A DNA stretch of 64,000 bases from Micromonospora marina (GTDB lineage Bacteria; Actinomycetota; Actinomycetes; Mycobacteriales; Micromonosporaceae). Positions 45,433 through 53,375 of this stretch are shown here, piece by piece (position 1 is the stretch's first letter; the number at the start of each line of letters is the position of its first letter). The notes under the pieces are model-generated. The model saw only the letters and a list, made by a program, of their open reading frames with translations. It did not search any database and had not been told where the DNA came from. Made by a program: the position numbers and the translations under genes. The stretch lies in assembly GCF_900091565.1 (NCBI RefSeq), contig NZ_FMCV01000001.1:459748-523747 (forward strand), given 5' to 3'.

Positions 45433-45662
45433 GGACCGCAATTGTCGTCCGGTGGGTTTCCTGTATGCGGGATGAGGATCTCTGCCGGCGTCCGGAAGGA
45501 CCGCCGGCCGGGCACCGTACGCACCGCTCCCGCGACACGCCGAGCGAAAAGAAAATCGGCTCCGACCAGGACTTTCCACGACGAACCAGGCTCCGGCGCG
45601 AAAGTCAACCACACACGACGGACAACGGGTCCGCCATGTGTGCGATCCGGCGGGAAATACTT

Positions 45663-45675
45663 CCGCTCTGTGTAA
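45663..45675 (+). promoter_or_regulatory. candidate BldD box upstream of bldN
   Basis: CCGCTCTGTGTAA fits the BldD core TNACNC(A/T)GNGTNA at 7 of 9 defined positions; the right half-site is complete and the left is weak. It is about 100 bp before the short ORF that precedes bldN. BldD directly represses bldN in Streptomyces. Confidence 0.4.
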
Positions 45676-45773
45676 CGGACTTGCCACGCGTGGGTGACGT
45701 TGGCCCTATCATCACTCGGGTCGGCTCACCCCATTTGCCGTGAGTCGACACCCCTCAGCCCGAGGAGGCCCCC

Positions 45774-45911
45774 GTGCCCGTGAGCGCATTGGACCAGCAC
45801 CTCAAGGGGATCTGCCGCCCGCCGGCATGTCCCGACCCGGCCGTGCCCGACCGGGTGATACCCGGTCCTCCGGCGCGGCCACTGTCCACTGAGCCTGGGG
45901 AGGCGCGGTGA
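45774..45911 (+). CDS. short ORF translationally coupled to bldN
   Basis: 45 codons beginning with a GTG 5 nt after GAGGAGG, one of the best ribosome sites of the window, and ending in a TGA that overlaps the bldN GTG by two bases (GTGA). The peptide has two Cys near the middle (CRPPAC) and many Pro; no known domain. The perfect ribosome site and overlap make real translation likely, as a leader or coupling peptide for bldN. Whether the peptide itself works is unknown. Confidence 0.55.
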   Translation: MPVSALDQHLKGICRPPACPDPAVPDRVIPGPPARPLSTEPGEAR

Positions 45912-46879
45912 CCACCTTCGGTTACGCCGAACGACCGGCCGGTGTCACCGGCCCGGCCCAGCGCAACCCGCTCAACGAGCGCGCGGACCCCGGCCCGCGG
46001 GGCGCCGACGGCCAGCTCGCCGTACGCGGCGACGGGCGGCGCGTCCGCAGCCGCGCGCACCACACCAACGAGGCACCACCCCGCCCCGCGACCCCGGGCG
46101 GCAACGCGAAGCCCGCGACCGGCCGCCTGGGCAGCCCGGCCCGCCCGGCCATGCCCGTCCAGGTGCGGCGCGGCGACGCGGCGACCGAGGCCGAGCCGTC
46201 CGCCGCCGAGACCGCGGTCCTGCCGGCGGTGACCACCGGCGACACCGCCGTCCTGCCCGCCGTGCCGGCCGCGGCGCCCGCCACCGGCTTCCCGAGCCGT
46301 CCCGACCCGTCCGACCCGGCCACCGAGGTGTGGACGCTGGTCGAGCGCGCGCAGGCGGGCGAGTCCGAGGCGTTCGGGCTGATCTACGACCGGTACGTCG
46401 ACACCGTGTTCCGGTTCGTCTACTTCCGCGTCGGCAACCGGCAGCTCGCCGAGGACCTCACCTCCGACACGTTCCTGCGGGCGCTCAAGCGGATCGGCAG
46501 CTTCACCTGGCAGGGCCGCGACCTCGGCGCCTGGCTGGTCACCATCGCCCGCAACCTGGTCGCCGACCACTTCAAGTCCGGGCGCTACCGGCTGGAGGTC
46601 ACCACCGGCGACGTCCTGGACGCCGACCGGGAGGACCGCGGGCCCGAGGGCAGCCCGGAGGCGGCCGTGGTGGAGCACATCACGAACGTCGCCCTGCTCA
46701 CCGCCGTCAAGCAGCTCAACCCGGAGCAGCAGGAGTGCATCGTGCTGCGGTTCCTCCAGGGCTTCTCGGTGGCCGAGACGGCCCGCGCCATGGGCAAGAA
46801 CGAGGGTGCCATCAAGGCCCTGCAGTACCGGGCGGTCCGGGCGCTGGCCCGGCTGCTGCCCGACGGCTTCCACTCCTGA
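45908..46879 (+). CDS. bldN: ECF sigma factor BldN
   Basis: RNA polymerase sigma factor for aerial growth and spore-coat (chaplin/rodlin-type) genes in Streptomyces. 323 residues: a long low-complexity N-terminal extension (1-138), region 2 (about 140-210, with AFGLIYDRYVDTVFRFVYFR and DLTSDTFLRALKRI), region 4 (about 255-315, LNPEQQECIVLRFLQGFSVAETARAM). Streptomyces BldN is made with an N-terminal pro-sequence that is cut off; the extension here is longer and contains TAVLPAV twice. The GTG start overlaps the upstream short ORF. Confidence 0.92.
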   Translation: MTTFGYAERPAGVTGPAQRNPLNERADPGPRGADGQLAVRGDGRRVRSRAHHTNEAPPRPATPGGNAKPATGRLGSPARPAMPVQVRRGDAATEAEPSAAETAVLPAVTTGDTAVLPAVPAAAPATGFPSRPDPSDPATEVWTLVERAQAGESEAFGLIYDRYVDTVFRFVYFRVGNRQLAEDLTSDTFLRALKRIGSFTWQGRDLGAWLVTIARNLVADHFKSGRYRLEVTTGDVLDADREDRGPEGSPEAAVVEHITNVALLTAVKQLNPEQQECIVLRFLQGFSVAETARAMGKNEGAIKALQYRAVRALARLLPDGFHS

Positions 46880-46978
46880 CCGTCCCGACCCGGCCGGCGC
46901 ACGGACGCCGGGCGGTGTCGCATGCCCGACGTGCCCCCGCCCGCCCCTCACTCCCGGTGATTTCGCCGCCGTCCCAGC

Positions 46979-47007
46979 CGTAACCGGCGACCGGCGCGGT
47001 CCGTTTC
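46979..47007 (+). promoter_or_regulatory. candidate BldN-dependent promoter for the anti-sigma gene
   Basis: CGTAAC (46979-46984) and CGTTTC (47002-47007) are 17 bp apart. As I recall, BldN promoters have CGTAAC and CGTTGA-like elements about 16 bp apart. It lies about 155 bp before the anti-sigma gene, which in Streptomyces is transcribed from a BldN-dependent promoter. The rest of 46880-47162 shows nothing else. Confidence 0.4.
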
Positions 47008-47162
47008 TCCGGGTGCGACCAGTGGTTGTCCCGGCGTCCCCCGGGCCACCCGGTCCGGCGGGTCAGGTCGGCCGTCCCGGTCGGCCCTGGGCCACACGCT
47101 GCCACCGGTCGCTGGTGACGACGACGGCCGCCCGGCCGTGACCAGCGAGAGGGGGTGCCGCG

Positions 47163-48020
47163 GTGGACAGCGACCTCTTCTCCCGTCGGCGAGCCGAGCG
47201 CTTCGCGCAACTCCTCGACGAGGCCAATGGCGGACGCCGGCACCACGTCCGGTCCAAGGCGGACGGTGAACTCACCGCACTCGTCGAGGTGGGCCGGCGG
47301 CTCACCGCCGAACGGCCCGACGTCGAGGTGGACGCCCAGTTCCGTACCGGCCTGCGGGCGATGCTCGTGGCCACCGCCGAACGCGAGGGCGTCGGCGCTC
47401 CGGCCAGGACCGGCACCTCCGGCGTACGCGGGGCGCTGCTGCCAGCCATCACCGGCCGCCGGGCGCGGGCCCGGGGCGCGATCCTGGTCGGCGTGGCCGC
47501 CGGGGCGGTCGCCCTGTCCGGCATCTCCGCCGCGAGCGAGAACGCGCTGCCCGGTGACGCCCTGTACGGCATGAAGCGCTCCACCGAGCGCGCCCAGCTC
47601 GCACTCGCCAGCTCGGACATCAGCCGCGGGCAGCTCTTCCTCGACTTCGCCCGTACCCGGCTCGACGAGGCCGCCTCGGTCCGCGACGACCGGCTCGGTT
47701 TCAGCGCCGTCCTGGACGACATGGACGCGGACACCCGCCAGGGCGTACGCCTGCTGACCACCGTCGCCGCGCAGCGCTCGGACCCGGCGGCGCTGGACGC
47801 GGTGGACACGTTCCTCGCCGGCCAGCGCCGGGTGGTCAGTGGCCTGCTCGACCGGCCCGACAGCGCCGACCGGGACCGTACCCGCCGCTCGCTGTCCCTG
47901 CTCGACGCGGCGGGCAAGCGCGCCGACGCGCTGCGCGAGGCGATCGCCTGCGGGCTGCCCGCGCCGCAGGCCAGCGACATGCTCGGGCCCGCTCCGGCCA
48001 CCTGCCCGGCCGGCCGCTGA
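47163..48020 (+). CDS. rsbN: membrane anti-sigma factor, RsbN-like (DUF5667)
   Basis: 285 residues. Cytoplasmic N-terminus of 100 residues (RAERFAQLLDEANGG and LTALVEVGRRL, a zinc-free anti-sigma-type helical domain), one membrane helix at about 104-122, and an external DUF5667 domain (ENALPGDALYGMKRSTERAQ). RsbN holds BldN inactive at the membrane in Streptomyces; position right after bldN fits. The GTG at 47163 follows GAGAGGGGG. Confidence 0.88.
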   Translation: MDSDLFSRRRAERFAQLLDEANGGRRHHVRSKADGELTALVEVGRRLTAERPDVEVDAQFRTGLRAMLVATAEREGVGAPARTGTSGVRGALLPAITGRRARARGAILVGVAAGAVALSGISAASENALPGDALYGMKRSTERAQLALASSDISRGQLFLDFARTRLDEAASVRDDRLGFSAVLDDMDADTRQGVRLLTTVAAQRSDPAALDAVDTFLAGQRRVVSGLLDRPDSADRDRTRRSLSLLDAAGKRADALREAIACGLPAPQASDMLGPAPATCPAGR

Positions 48021-48129
48021 GGGGCGGGCGTACCGCGCCACACTTCTCCCGCCGGACACCCGGCCGTCACGCCGTGCCGGATACGCTCGACCCGGGGCAG
48101 GCACGCGTCGTCCAGGCAGGGAGGTCACC

Positions 48130-49008
48130 GTGGCCGGGAGCCGGAAGGTGACCGTCAGCACCGACGCGCACGGGCACACCGCGGGCTGGTCGGAGACCCC
48201 GGCGGCACCGGCGACGACCGGCACGCCCGATCCCACCGCCGCCGCGTTCTTCGACGTGGACAACACGATGATGCAGGGCGCCTCGATCTACTGGTTCGCC
48301 CGCGGACTGGCCGCCCGGAAGTACTTCACCGCCGGTGACCTGGCCCGGTTCGCCTGGCAGCAGGCACGGTTCCGGCTGCTCGCCACCGAGCACGCGGGCG
48401 ACATGTCGCAGGCCAAGGAGGCCGCGCTCGCCTTCGTCCAGGGCTGGCGGGTCGACGACATGGAACGCCTCGCCGACGAGATCTTCGACGAGCTGATGGC
48501 GCCGCGCATCTGGGCCGGCACCCGTCGCCTGGCCCAGCGTCACCTCGACGCGGGCGAGCGGGTCTGGCTGGTCAGTGCCGCCCCGGTGGAGATCGGCCGG
48601 GTGATCGCGGCCCGGCTCGGCCTGACCGGCGCGATCGGGACGGTGGCCGAGGTGGTCGACGGCGCGTACACCGGGCGGCTGGTCGGTGACCTGATGCACG
48701 GCCCGGCCAAGGCCGAGGCGGTCACCCAGCTCGCCGACGCGGAAGGGTTGGACCTGGCCCGGTGCGCCGCCTACAGCGATTCGGCGAACGACCTGCCGAT
48801 GCTCGGTGCGGTCGGCCGCGCGGTGGCGGTCAACCCCGACCCGGCGCTGCTGCGGCAGGCCCGCGAGCGGGGCTGGGACGTGCGGGACTTCCGCACCGGG
48901 CGACGGGCCGTACGCATCGCCGTGCCCTCCACCGCGGCCGCCGGGCTGCTCGCCGGCGCGGTGACGGCCGGTCTGGCGCTGCACCGGCGCCGCCACCGCG
49001 AGGTCTGA
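48130..49008 (+). CDS. HAD-IB family phosphatase
   Basis: 292 residues. Motif I AFFDVDNTMMQGAS, then a helical cap, motif II VWLVSAAPVEIGRVIA, motif III Lys in HGPAKAEAV and motif IV CAAYSDSANDLPML, as in phosphoserine phosphatase-like HAD-IB proteins. The last 30 residues include a membrane-like helix (AAAGLLAGAVTAGLALHR) that may anchor it. The GTG at 48130 follows GGGAGG. Its neighbour is a lysophosphatidate acyltransferase gene; fused HAD-IB/PlsC proteins exist, so a role in phospholipid turnover is reasonable. Confidence 0.9.
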   Translation: MAGSRKVTVSTDAHGHTAGWSETPAAPATTGTPDPTAAAFFDVDNTMMQGASIYWFARGLAARKYFTAGDLARFAWQQARFRLLATEHAGDMSQAKEAALAFVQGWRVDDMERLADEIFDELMAPRIWAGTRRLAQRHLDAGERVWLVSAAPVEIGRVIAARLGLTGAIGTVAEVVDGAYTGRLVGDLMHGPAKAEAVTQLADAEGLDLARCAAYSDSANDLPMLGAVGRAVAVNPDPALLRQARERGWDVRDFRTGRRAVRIAVPSTAAAGLLAGAVTAGLALHRRRHREV

Positions 49009-49024
49009 CCCCGCGTGGCCCGGC

Positions 49025-50242
49025 TCACGGGCCGAACGGGTCCGGCCGGCGTTCGAGCAGCTTGTGCAGCGTCTGCTGGATCGTCTCCCGCACCTGGTCG
49101 GCGAGGTTGAACACCACGAGCGGGTCGTCCGCCGCGTCGCGCAGGTGCGCGGTCGGGATCGGCGGGCAGAACTCGATCAGCCACTTGCTCGGCAGCGGCA
49201 CCATGCCCAGCGGCCCCAGCCAGGGGAACGTCGGGGTGACCGGGAAGTACGGCAGTTTGAGCAGCCGAGCCAGCGGCTTGATGTCGGCGAGCATCGGATA
49301 GATCTCCTCGCCGCCGACGATCGCGACCGGCACGATCGGCGTCCCGGTACGCAGCGCGGCGGAGACGAACCCGCCCCGCCCGAAGCGCTGGAGCTTGTAG
49401 CGGTCGGCGTAGAGCTTGCCGACGCCCTTGAAGCCCTCCGGGAACACGCCCACGAGTTCCCCGTTGCCGAGCAGCCGCTCCGCGTCCGGGCTGCACGCGA
49501 CGGTGCCGCCGGTCTTGCGGGCTATCTCGGAGACCACGGGCATCCGGAAGACCAGGTCGGCGCCGAGCAGCCGCAGGTAGCGGCGCGCCGGGTGCCGGTC
49601 GTGCAGCGCGGTGGAGAGGATCAGCGCGTCGAGCGCCACGGTGCCGGAGTGGTTGCCGACGACCAGGCCAGCGCCCTCGGCCGGCAGGTGCTCGATGCCG
49701 CTGACCTCGGTGCGGAACCAGTCCCGGTAGAGCAGCCGGACCAGCGGGTGGACCACCGCGTCGGTCAGGTCGGGGTCGAAGCCGAACTCGTCGACCTCGT
49801 AGTCACCGGCGAGCCGCCGCCGCAGGAACGCCAGCCCCTGGGCCACCTTGCGGTCCCAGTGGTCGCCCGGCCGGTCGGCGACCGCCGGCCCGGCGGGGTT
49901 CTGCGTCTCGCCGGCCGGCGTGCTCCCGGCCGGCTGCTCAGCCACCGCCTTCTTGGCCACCGCCTTCTTCGCCACCGCCTTCTTCGCGACGGCCTTCTTG
50001 GCGACCGACTTCCTGGCCGGCTGGTGGGGCGTGGCCGGGCCCGGAACGCCCGGCTCGGCAGCCGCGCCGGGCTCGTCGGCGGAGGTGTCCGGCTCGTCGG
50101 CCGGGTCCGCGGCCGCCGCCGGGCGGGCGGACGGCGCGGTCAGCCGGCGGTGCCCGTTGCGCCGCGCCGGCTCCGCGCCCGGATCCGGCACACCCAGCGG
50201 TACGTCGTAACGAGCGTCACGCCGCTCGTCGGGGCTGCTCAC
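49025..50242 (-). CDS. lysophospholipid acyltransferase with Lys/Ala repeats
   Basis: 405 residues. The first 135 are disordered with four KKAVA repeats (about 77-100), similar to histone H1-like tails. The acyltransferase domain (about 180-390) has VVGNHSGTVALDALIL (catalytic His and Asp), VGVFPEGFKGVGKLY and PIVPVAIVGGEEIY. Acylates a lysophospholipid or related acceptor at the membrane. ATGA overlap with the epimerase-like gene upstream suggests joint production. Confidence 0.9.
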   Translation of the reverse strand: MSSPDERRDARYDVPLGVPDPGAEPARRNGHRRLTAPSARPAAAADPADEPDTSADEPGAAAEPGVPGPATPHQPARKSVAKKAVAKKAVAKKAVAKKAVAEQPAGSTPAGETQNPAGPAVADRPGDHWDRKVAQGLAFLRRRLAGDYEVDEFGFDPDLTDAVVHPLVRLLYRDWFRTEVSGIEHLPAEGAGLVVGNHSGTVALDALILSTALHDRHPARRYLRLLGADLVFRMPVVSEIARKTGGTVACSPDAERLLGNGELVGVFPEGFKGVGKLYADRYKLQRFGRGGFVSAALRTGTPIVPVAIVGGEEIYPMLADIKPLARLLKLPYFPVTPTFPWLGPLGMVPLPSKWLIEFCPPIPTAHLRDAADDPLVVFNLADQVRETIQQTLHKLLERRPDPFGP

Positions 50243-51312
50243 GAGCGCTCCCGTACGGTCGAGCGGACCTGCCGGATGCTCTCCAGCACCAACTGCTCGG
50301 CGGTGGCTAGCTGGTCCCGGGTGACCACGACGCCGCCGTGGTGGGCGCGGATGAAGTCGTCGAACGCGGCGGCGGTCGAACGGGGCGTGAAGCCGTACTC
50401 CCGCTCCAGTCGGCTGGTGTCCACCACCCGACCGTGCACGAAGAGGTCCACCTGGTCCAAGCCGTACCGGCCGAAGCCGAGGCTGCGGGCGATCGCGGCG
50501 ACCCCGGCCAGGCCCGGTTCCAGCACCGGCACCGCCACCCGGCCGGCCCGGCGGATCGCCTGCGACAGCGACAGCACCCCCGGCCCGGCGACGTTGTACG
50601 TGCCCGGGTGCTCCTCGGCGACGGACCGGTGCAGCACCTCCAGCGCGTCGTCGAAGTGCACGAACTGCAGGCGCGGGTCGCGGCCGAAGACGGTCGGCAC
50701 CACCGGCTGGGAGAAGTAGCGGGTGAGCGTGGTGTCGGCGGCGTACCCGATGAACGGCGCGAAGCGCAGCACCGTCGCGGTGACGTCGGGCCGGCGGCGG
50801 CGGAACCCGCGGACGTACCCCTCGATGTCGAGGATGTCGCGGCCGAAACCGCCGCGTGGCACCTCGCGCGGCTCGGTCTCCTCGGTGAAGACGGCCGGGT
50901 CGCGGAACGACACCCCGTACGCGGCGGTGGACGAGCGGACCACGAGCTTGCGGAGCCGGGGCGCGCGCTGCGCGGCGGCGAGCAGCTGCATGGTGCCGAT
51001 GACGTTCTGTTCCTTCATCCCCGCCCGGCCGCCCTGCTGCGGGTCGGGGGCGGTGACGAGCGCCAGGTGCACCACCGTGTCGACGTCGAGGTCGTGCAGG
51101 AGGCCGCCGAGCGAGTCGAGGTCGAGGCGGATCCGTTCGACGTCGGAGAGCAGGTCGGTCAGCTCGGGGTTGGGTGGCGCCGGATCGACCCCGATGACAC
51201 GCTCGATCCGCTCGTCGGCGGCGAGCCGGGCGGCCACGTGGGCACCGAGCCAGCGACCGACCCCGGTGACGACGACGACCCCCGGGGCACCTGAGGTGTC
51301 ACCGGGGGTCAT
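50239..51312 (-). CDS. NAD-dependent epimerase/dehydratase (extended SDR)
   Basis: 357 residues. Dinucleotide loop VVVTGVGRWLGAHVAARL, then GVDP after strand 2, LDSLGGLLHDLDVDTVVHLA, and a Ser/Tyr region VVRSSTAAYGVS with the Tyr (the YxxxK Lys is not evident), so catalysis may be altered. LQFVHFDDALEVLHRS is typical of extended SDRs. The substrate is unknown. Its end overlaps the acyltransferase start. Confidence 0.88.
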   Translation of the reverse strand: MTPGDTSGAPGVVVVTGVGRWLGAHVAARLAADERIERVIGVDPAPPNPELTDLLSDVERIRLDLDSLGGLLHDLDVDTVVHLALVTAPDPQQGGRAGMKEQNVIGTMQLLAAAQRAPRLRKLVVRSSTAAYGVSFRDPAVFTEETEPREVPRGGFGRDILDIEGYVRGFRRRRPDVTATVLRFAPFIGYAADTTLTRYFSQPVVPTVFGRDPRLQFVHFDDALEVLHRSVAEEHPGTYNVAGPGVLSLSQAIRRAGRVAVPVLEPGLAGVAAIARSLGFGRYGLDQVDLFVHGRVVDTSRLEREYGFTPRSTAAAFDDFIRAHHGGVVVTRDQLATAEQLVLESIRQVRSTVRERS

Positions 51313-51392
51313 GTCGTGCGCCTAGCGCGGCAGGCGGGATCGAGCCGGGACGTCCACGGCCTGATCACCTGAGCCTCCGAGGGTCGACAGTT

Positions 51393-51440
51393 GGCAAGTG
51401 GTGCCGGTGCCGGGCCGCTGCCCGGCACCGGTCACTTGCC
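51393..51440. terminator. hairpin overlapping the bS22 stop codon
   Basis: Left arm 51393-51414, right arm 51421-51440, paired except for a 2-nt bulge, 6-nt loop. The stop codon of the bS22 gene (51432-51434) lies in the stem. Confidence 0.65.
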
Positions 51441-51533
51441 GAGACGGCGACGCTGGACGCGGGTCTTGCGCAGCAGCTTGCGGTGCTTCTTCTTAGCCAT
51501 GCGCTTGCGGCGCTTCTTGACCACCGAGCCCAT
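51432..51533 (-). CDS. bS22-like ribosomal protein (AURKAIP1/COX24 domain)
   Basis: 33-residue, extremely basic peptide ([19 protein letters not shown], then [14 protein letters not shown]), the well-known actinobacterial small ribosomal subunit protein of the AURKAIP1/COX24 domain family. The ATG at 51533 follows GAAAGG. Codon use is less G+C-rich than in its neighbours, as often in highly expressed tiny genes. It lies between the HTH gene and the epimerase gene, its usual position next to bldN loci. Confidence 0.93.
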   Translation of the reverse strand: MGSVVKKRRKRMAKKKHRKLLRKTRVQRRRLGK

Positions 51534-51753
51534 ACGACAGCCTTTCGATGCAACGTGCGGGGCGGACCGGACGGCACCACCACGGGTGGCGCCGTGACCG
51601 CTTGCGGACAACGGACCGGACCAGCGTGGTGGGCAGGGCACACCAGAGAGCGGTCACGGTCGTGGCCCAGCCTAACCGGAGTGCGTCAGCAGGACCAACG
51701 CGCCCCCGTCGATGCCCCTTTTCGTCGCACTCGGCGGACGGTGCGCCGAGGGC

Positions 51754-51963
51754 TCAGGCGGACTCCTGGAAGGCGCCCCGGAGGTATTCGTGCACGGCGT
51801 GCTCGGGCACCCGGAACGACCGGCCGACCCGTACCGCGGTCAGCTCACCGCTGTGCACGAGGCGGTAGACGGTCATCTTGGAGACCCGCATGACCGTCGC
51901 CACCTCGGCGACGGTCAGGAACCTGACATCCGACAGCCGTGCGTCGGACTGCGACCCGGCCAT
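51754..51963 (-). CDS. excisionase-type HTH protein, BdtA-like
   Basis: 69 residues: RFLTVAEVATVMRVSKMTVYRLVHSGELTAVRVGRSFRVPEHAV is a MerR/excisionase-type winged helix. It occupies the place of Streptomyces bdtA (BldD target A), near the bS22 gene and bldN. Probable developmental regulator; not an excisionase despite the fold name, as no integrase adjoins it. The ATG at 51963 is clear. Confidence 0.88.
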   Translation of the reverse strand: MAGSQSDARLSDVRFLTVAEVATVMRVSKMTVYRLVHSGELTAVRVGRSFRVPEHAVHEYLRGAFQESA

Positions 51964-52163
51964 GGCTCACCGACCCATTCCCGTGCCCGGCGCGTGTCAC
52001 CGGGCAGGTGCTCCCGCCTCGACGAGCGACGCGCGTGTAACCAGTACGGTAGCGGGACGGCTGTGACCTGCGCGATCCCTTCCACCCTTTGATCATGGCG
52101 AGACAGCCGTTCACCCGGTGTCCACCAGGGCTTTTTCGCCCGGACGGGTGGCTCGTCCGATAA

Positions 52164-52210
52164 CGCCTACTCGGCGCGCAGCGCCATCGCCTACTCGGCG
52201 CGCAGCGCCA
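52164..52210. repeat. 24-bp tandem duplication at the 3' end of the permease gene
   Basis: CGCCTACTCGGCGCGCAGCG and three further bases are repeated exactly (52164-52186 and 52188-52210, period 24). The right copy codes the last residues (LRAE) and the stop of the permease; the left copy repeats them after the stop, so the gene stays intact. Confidence 0.85.
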
Positions 52211-53375
52211 CCACCGGGTCGAGCCGTCCGGCCCGCTGCGCCGGCACCACGCCGAAGACGATGCCGACCGCCGCGGAGACGCCGAACGCCAGCGCCAGCG
52301 ACCACCAGGTGATCGCCGCCGGGATCGGCGAGAACGCGTCCACGAGCAGCGCGGTGCCCACGCCCAGCGCCATCCCGGTCAGCCCGCCGACCGAGGTGAG
52401 CAGCACCGCCTCCAGCAGGAACTGCACGCCGATGTCGCGGGGGCGGGCACCGACCGCCTTGCGCAGGCCGATCTCGCGGGTCCGCTCGCGTACCGAGACC
52501 AGCATGATGTTGGAGACGCCGACGCCGCCGACCAGCAGCGAGATGCCCGCGATGGCGGCCAGCACACCGGTCAGGACGCCCAGGATGTCACCGAGCACGC
52601 CGAGGATCTGCCGCTGGGTGACGGCGCTGAACTCGGTGTCCGGGTGCCGGCGCGACAACTCCGCGACGATCCGGTCACCGAGCTCGTCGATCCGCTCCCG
52701 GTCCGGCGCCTTCACCGCGATGCCGTCGATGCGCTGGGTGCCCCACAGCCGTTGCGCCGCCGTCACCGGTACGTGCACCTCGTCGTCCCGGTCCACGCCG
52801 AGGCTCTGCCCGAGCGGGGCGAAGACGCCGATCACCCGGAACCGCACGCCGGCCAGCGTGACCTGCTGACCGAGCGGATCCCGGTCGGGGAACAGCGCCC
52901 GGGCCACCGAGTCGCCGAGCACCGCCACCCGGCGGCTGGTGTCCACGTCCGCCCCGGTGAGGTAGCGGCCCCGCGACAGCGACCTGGTGAACACCGACGG
53001 GGTGGTCTCCAGGACGCCCTGCACGGTGGTGAAGTCGGACCGGTTGCCGGCCCGCGCGGTCGCGCCGGAGGCCACCGTGACGGCGACCCGGCCGGGGTCG
53101 CCGACCACCCGGGACACCGCGTCCGCGTCGCTGAGGTCCAGCGGCGAGACCACCGGCGCGTTGCCCACCTCGATCCGGCCCGGCACCACCAGCAGCAGGT
53201 TCGAGCCGAGCCCTTCGACCTGCTGCTCGACCTGCTGTTTCGTGCCGGTGCCGATAGCCACCAGGATCACCACCGAGGCCACCCCGATGATCACGCCGAG
53301 CATGGTCAGCAGGCTGCGCATCCGGTTGGCCCGCAGCGCGTCCGACGCCACCCGCCACGCCTCGGCCAGCCTCAT
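52191..53375 (-). CDS. MacB/FtsX-type ABC transporter permease
   Basis: 394 residues. TM1 near 25-47 (LLTMLGVIIGVASVVILVAIG), a large extracytoplasmic MacB-type domain (48-270), then three TM helices (GVLAAIAGISLLVGGVGVSNI, FLLEAVLLTSVGGLTGMALG, and LALAFGVSAAVGIVFGVVPAQ). VRERTREIGLRKAVGARPRD is the FtsX-domain coupling loop. Works with the ATPase and adaptor encoded upstream. The ATG at 53375 overlaps the ATPase stop (ATGA). Confidence 0.93.
   Translation of the reverse strand: MRLAEAWRVASDALRANRMRSLLTMLGVIIGVASVVILVAIGTGTKQQVEQQVEGLGSNLLLVVPGRIEVGNAPVVSPLDLSDADAVSRVVGDPGRVAVTVASGATARAGNRSDFTTVQGVLETTPSVFTRSLSRGRYLTGADVDTSRRVAVLGDSVARALFPDRDPLGQQVTLAGVRFRVIGVFAPLGQSLGVDRDDEVHVPVTAAQRLWGTQRIDGIAVKAPDRERIDELGDRIVAELSRRHPDTEFSAVTQRQILGVLGDILGVLTGVLAAIAGISLLVGGVGVSNIMLVSVRERTREIGLRKAVGARPRDIGVQFLLEAVLLTSVGGLTGMALGVGTALLVDAFSPIPAAITWWSLALAFGVSAAVGIVFGVVPAQRAGRLDPVVALRAE

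Noticed and set aside
45681..45712. SigA-type promoter TTGCCA / TATCAT before bldN
   Set aside because: Spacing is 20 bp and both hexamers are weak; not enough to report as a feature.
51754..51963. Reading the small HTH gene as a phage excisionase
   Set aside because: It adjoins bldN/bS22 in the usual chromosomal order and there is no integrase nearby.
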